Shown here: piece by piece, positions 33,450-36,041 of the stretch
Layout of the letters: each line of letters begins with the position of its first letter
Numbering within the stretch: the stretch's first letter is position 1
From: Basidiobolus ranarum
Taxonomy: Eukaryota > Basidiobolomycota > Basidiobolomycetes > Basidiobolales
Direction of reading: 5' to 3'
Length of the DNA stretch: 36,041 bases
Assembly (NCBI GenBank): GCA_040143965.1
Contig: JASJQH010006935.1
Span: forward strand, 1-36,041
Notes under the pieces: model-generated
Seen by the model: the letters and a program-made list of their open reading frames with translations, nothing else
Told to the model about the DNA's origin: nothing
The model's database searches: none
Program-made: the position numbers and the translations under genes

Positions 33450-35613
33450 ATGTGTAAGTGAAATTCTTCCTTCTATTTCGCTACTTTTTCTCAAAAGTCT
33501 TTCTTTTCTAGCCGGATTCAACTTTGGTAATAGTAATACGAATAAGCCCGCGTCCGGATTTTCGTTTGGTTCCAGTAACACTGGTAAGTAAATTGTATTC
33601 GCCGATTCTTAAGATAGATAGAGTCAAAAATACGAGAGTCGAGGTTTTCCCTGATACATACGAATTTTGACGTTGATGCCCATTTATCTGAATTGATTTA
33701 TTTCAAATCTACTCCATCCGATTCAAGTGATTAATATTTACGTGTCTTCATTTAGGATCTAACACACAACCAACAAGTTTTTCTTTTGGTGGATCTAGCA
33801 CTCCTACCAACACTCAAACCGCTAGCACTCCAACCACTGGATTTGGTGGTTTTGGTAATGCTAATACTACCACGGCAGCAAAGCCTGCTACTGGTGGTTT
33901 CAGTTTTGGTTCCACTGCTAGTAGCACTACACAACCAGCTGCAACCACTACGACTGGTTTTGGAAGCTCAACATCTGCCTTAAAGCCTGCTACAGGTGGA
34001 TTTAGTTTTGGCGCTTCTACCGCTACTCCCGCTGCTCCTGCGGCCACAGGTGGATTTAGCTTTGGTTCTTCTACTTCTACTCCTGCCGCTCCTGCTACTA
34101 CAGGTGGCTTTGGCTTTGGTTCTTCTACTTCAACTCCTGCTGCTCCTGCTACCACAGGTGGCTTTGGCTCTTCAACCCCGGCCGCCACCACAGCATCTGC
34201 TGCTCCCGCAACCACTGGTGGATTTAGCTTTGGTTCTTCAACTCCAGCCACCACCACAACATCTGCTGCTCCCGCTACCACAGGTGGTTTCGGCTTTGGA
34301 TCCTCTGCTGCAACTCCAGCTACCACCGCACCTTCTACAGGAGCTGCCGGAGGTTTTAGTTTTGGCTCTAGTGCCAATACCAGCAGTGCTTCCACCGCCA
34401 CCACTAAACCAGCCAGTGGCTTCGCATTCAATACATCTACTCCATCCCCAGCAACCCCCGCTGCCGCTGCGCCAAGTGGCGGACTCTTCGGTAGTACTAC
34501 CCCTACAGCAACCCCTTCCAAGCCCGATCTTGCTGGTGCTTCTAAGCCAGCTGCTCCCTCTACCACACCCGCTACTTCTGGAGGTTTTTCCTTTGGAGCT
34601 AAGCCTGCTGCATCCACTGCTGCAAGCACCACTACTTCAGTTCCCGCTCCTTCTACCGGTCTTTCATTAGGTACTCAGCCCACCACAAGCACAGCTACAT
34701 CTGGATTCTCTTTCGGAGCCAAATCTACAGAGAGCAGTGCTCCTGCTACCACTTCAGCTCCATCTACTGGATTCTCTTTAGGTGCTAAACCAGCTACTAG
34801 TACTGCCTCCACTACAACAGTTAATCCTACCATCGCTGCTCCCCTGACCAGCTCTAATCCTACTGTTACTTCAAAGCCTGCCGATAGCACTCTCCTCACC
34901 TCCACAACTCCAACTACACCAACCACATCCACCTTTAAAAATAAGACCATGGACGAAATTTTAAATAAGTGGAGCTCAGAGCTTACCCAATACACCAAGA
35001 AGTTCCATGAACAAGCAGTTGATGTAGCAGAATGGGATCGCGTTCTTGTCGAGAATGGAGAGAAAATCTCGAAACTTTATACTGAAACAGTAGCAGCAGA
35101 GGCAACTCAAGCCAATATAGATCAAAATCTGGAATATATCGATTCACAACAACAAGAGCTCTCTAGCATTCTAGATTCTTACGAAACCCAAGTGCGTGAA
35201 TTACTGGATGGAGGATTAGCTCGTGGTGAAGGGGTACAACCAGCAGACGAAGAGCGTGAAAAAGCATATAATTTAGCTGAAGGTTTGAACAAGCAATTGG
35301 ATGATATGTCTAAGAATTTGGCTACAATGATCGATGAAATCAATCAATCAGCCGTACTTTCTGGTACTAAAGAAGCACAAGACGAAGAAGACCCGGTAAG
35401 TAGAATCATCCTATGTAAAAGTTACACGACATTTCAACTGACAAACCAACCATTTTCTTTTGTTTTCACCTGTAGATTGCTCAAATAGTTCAAATTTTGA
35501 ATGCCCATTTGACTTCCCTTGAATGGATCGATCAAAATTCCTCCTCTTTGAACGCTCAACTTAAAGATGTTTCTAACACACAATCCAGTTTAATGCAATC
35601 TAGAAATATGTAA
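33450..35613 (+). CDS. NSP1: FG-nucleoporin Nsp1/Nup62
   Basis: Four exons (33450-33453, 33512-33583, 33756-35395, 35476-35613) give 617 residues. It forms part of the central channel of the nuclear pore with Nup57/Nup54 and Nup49/Nup58, and the FG part makes the permeability barrier that transport receptors cross. Residues 1 to about 385 are a Ser/Thr/Ala/Pro-rich region with many GFSFG, GFGFG and GFG repeats. After a threonine-rich linker, the Nsp1 C-terminal coiled coil starts near TMDEILNKWSSELTQYTKKF (around 423) and runs to the end (LTSLEWIDQNSSSLNAQL). The start is unusual: exon 1 is only ATGT, followed by gtaagt, and joins to CCGGATTC to give MSGFNFG. That start matches family expectation, and no other ATG gives FG repeats from residue 4. 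Antisense open frames over the repeats are shadows. Confidence 0.92.
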
Positions 35614-35933
35614 GATTTTCTCCCGTTCCATTCACTTTGCACACTTTCCATTATATTCTTGATTCCTCTTTTTTCACTTTACCCTCTAACTTCTCTACCT
35701 CCCATCTCACCCGTACGTTACTTGAATATATAAAGAGAAATAAATTATGTCTGTAACTTTCAAATATAGCTTTATATCATTTGACTGGATAAAATAATCT
35801 CAACATCTTGGTATAAATTCTCGAAAACGAGGAAACTTTTCTGGATTCTAAGGAGGGGGGAGGGGGATTTTGGAAATCTATCAAAGTAAAAGGTATCATT
35901 CCCAGGAAGAGGGGATCTAAAATGGGTTCTATT
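35614..35933. other. Convergent 3' region with a G-rich run
   Basis: About 320 bases between the NSP1 stop and the stop of the right-edge gene. AATAAA at 35739-35744 is a plausible NSP1 polyadenylation signal. A run of ggaggggggaggggg occupies 35852-35866. Confidence 0.5.
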
Positions 35934-36041
35934 CTAATCCAGAAGTTCCTGCGCTGGATCAGTCACAGATAGCTGATTAAATTTCTGGGTCCATAGAGCA
36001 TTTTCAATTTCCAAAGTGCGTACTTTACGAACATCGAAACC
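35934..36041 (-). CDS. C-terminal end of an unidentified gene (partial)
   Basis: The minus strand from the window edge reads 35 codons without a stop, beginning GFDVRKVRTLEIENALWTQK and ending in PAQELLD before a TAG at 35936-35934. The composition is protein-like (charged, helical, few rare residues) and the frame points into the next region. I cannot name the family from this fragment. It converges with NSP1. Confidence 0.5.
   Translation of the reverse strand, partial: GFDVRKVRTLEIENALWTQKFNQLSVTDPAQELLD

Noticed and set aside
33814-34632. A 272-codon antisense open frame over NSP1
   Set aside because: It is the reverse reading of the repetitive Thr/Ala/Pro/FG codons, giving monotonous A/V/P/G/K repeats; the sense frame is clearly Nsp1.
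33996-34670. A 224-codon plus-strand frame rich in L and P inside NSP1
   Set aside because: An out-of-frame reading of the same low-complexity repeats.
1-36041. CRISPR arrays, prokaryotic operons, tRNA or rRNA genes
   Set aside because: No regularly spaced repeats, no tRNA A/B-box pairs with a cloverleaf, and no rRNA-like stretches were found; the intron-rich gene structure is eukaryotic.

Overview
The window is nuclear DNA of a fungus. Its genes are split by many short introns (about 45-90 nt, gt..ag, sometimes with a visible ctaac branch-point motif). They encode fungal housekeeping proteins: a Cdc7/SepH-type septation kinase, Nsp1/Nup62, a PHO80-type cyclin, a Pcs60-type peroxisomal ligase and a mitochondrial porin. 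The dense introns (14 in the VPS51 gene, 19 in the kinase gene) and the presence of an ARS2/Serrate homologue make me favour an early-diverging, non-Dikarya lineage. I cannot name the species. I see no rRNA, tRNA, CRISPR array, prokaryotic operon or intact transposon.

Left part (1-9.5 kb) is gene-poor and looks accessory. It holds a possible decayed transporter end, two tandem secreted metallo-beta-lactamase-fold hydrolase genes on the minus strand with a decayed third copy between them, about 2.5 kb of AT-rich spacer, and an intronless alpha/beta hydrolase gene of the hormone-sensitive-lipase type.

Middle part (9.5-24.1 kb) carries an intronless orphan with a tubby-like C-terminal fold (+), then VPS51 of the GARP/EARP tethering complex (-), a PHO80-like cyclin (-), mitochondrial VDAC/porin (+), a Pcs60-like AMP-forming ligase ending in a peroxisomal signal (-), and the ARS2/Serrate RNA-processing factor (-).

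Right part (24.1-36 kb) has a divergent 1-kb promoter followed by three plus-strand genes: a SIN-pathway kinase (Cdc7/SepH), a clathrin-adaptor beta subunit, and the FG-nucleoporin Nsp1/Nup62. The C-terminal end of an unidentified minus-strand gene lies at the right edge.

The genes do not form a cluster with a common task. VPS51 and beta-adaptin both act in Golgi/endosome traffic, but this is ordinary eukaryotic gene order. Exon boundaries were placed by hand from splice signals, reading-frame continuity and recalled family sequences; all multi-exon models given keep frame from start to stop. I did not find a convincing new multi-gene system. The most unusual items are the MBL-fold tandem array with a changed metal-ligand position, the 4-nt first exon of the NSP1 gene, the appendage-less beta-adaptin ending in a clathrin box, and the orphan tubby-like protein.
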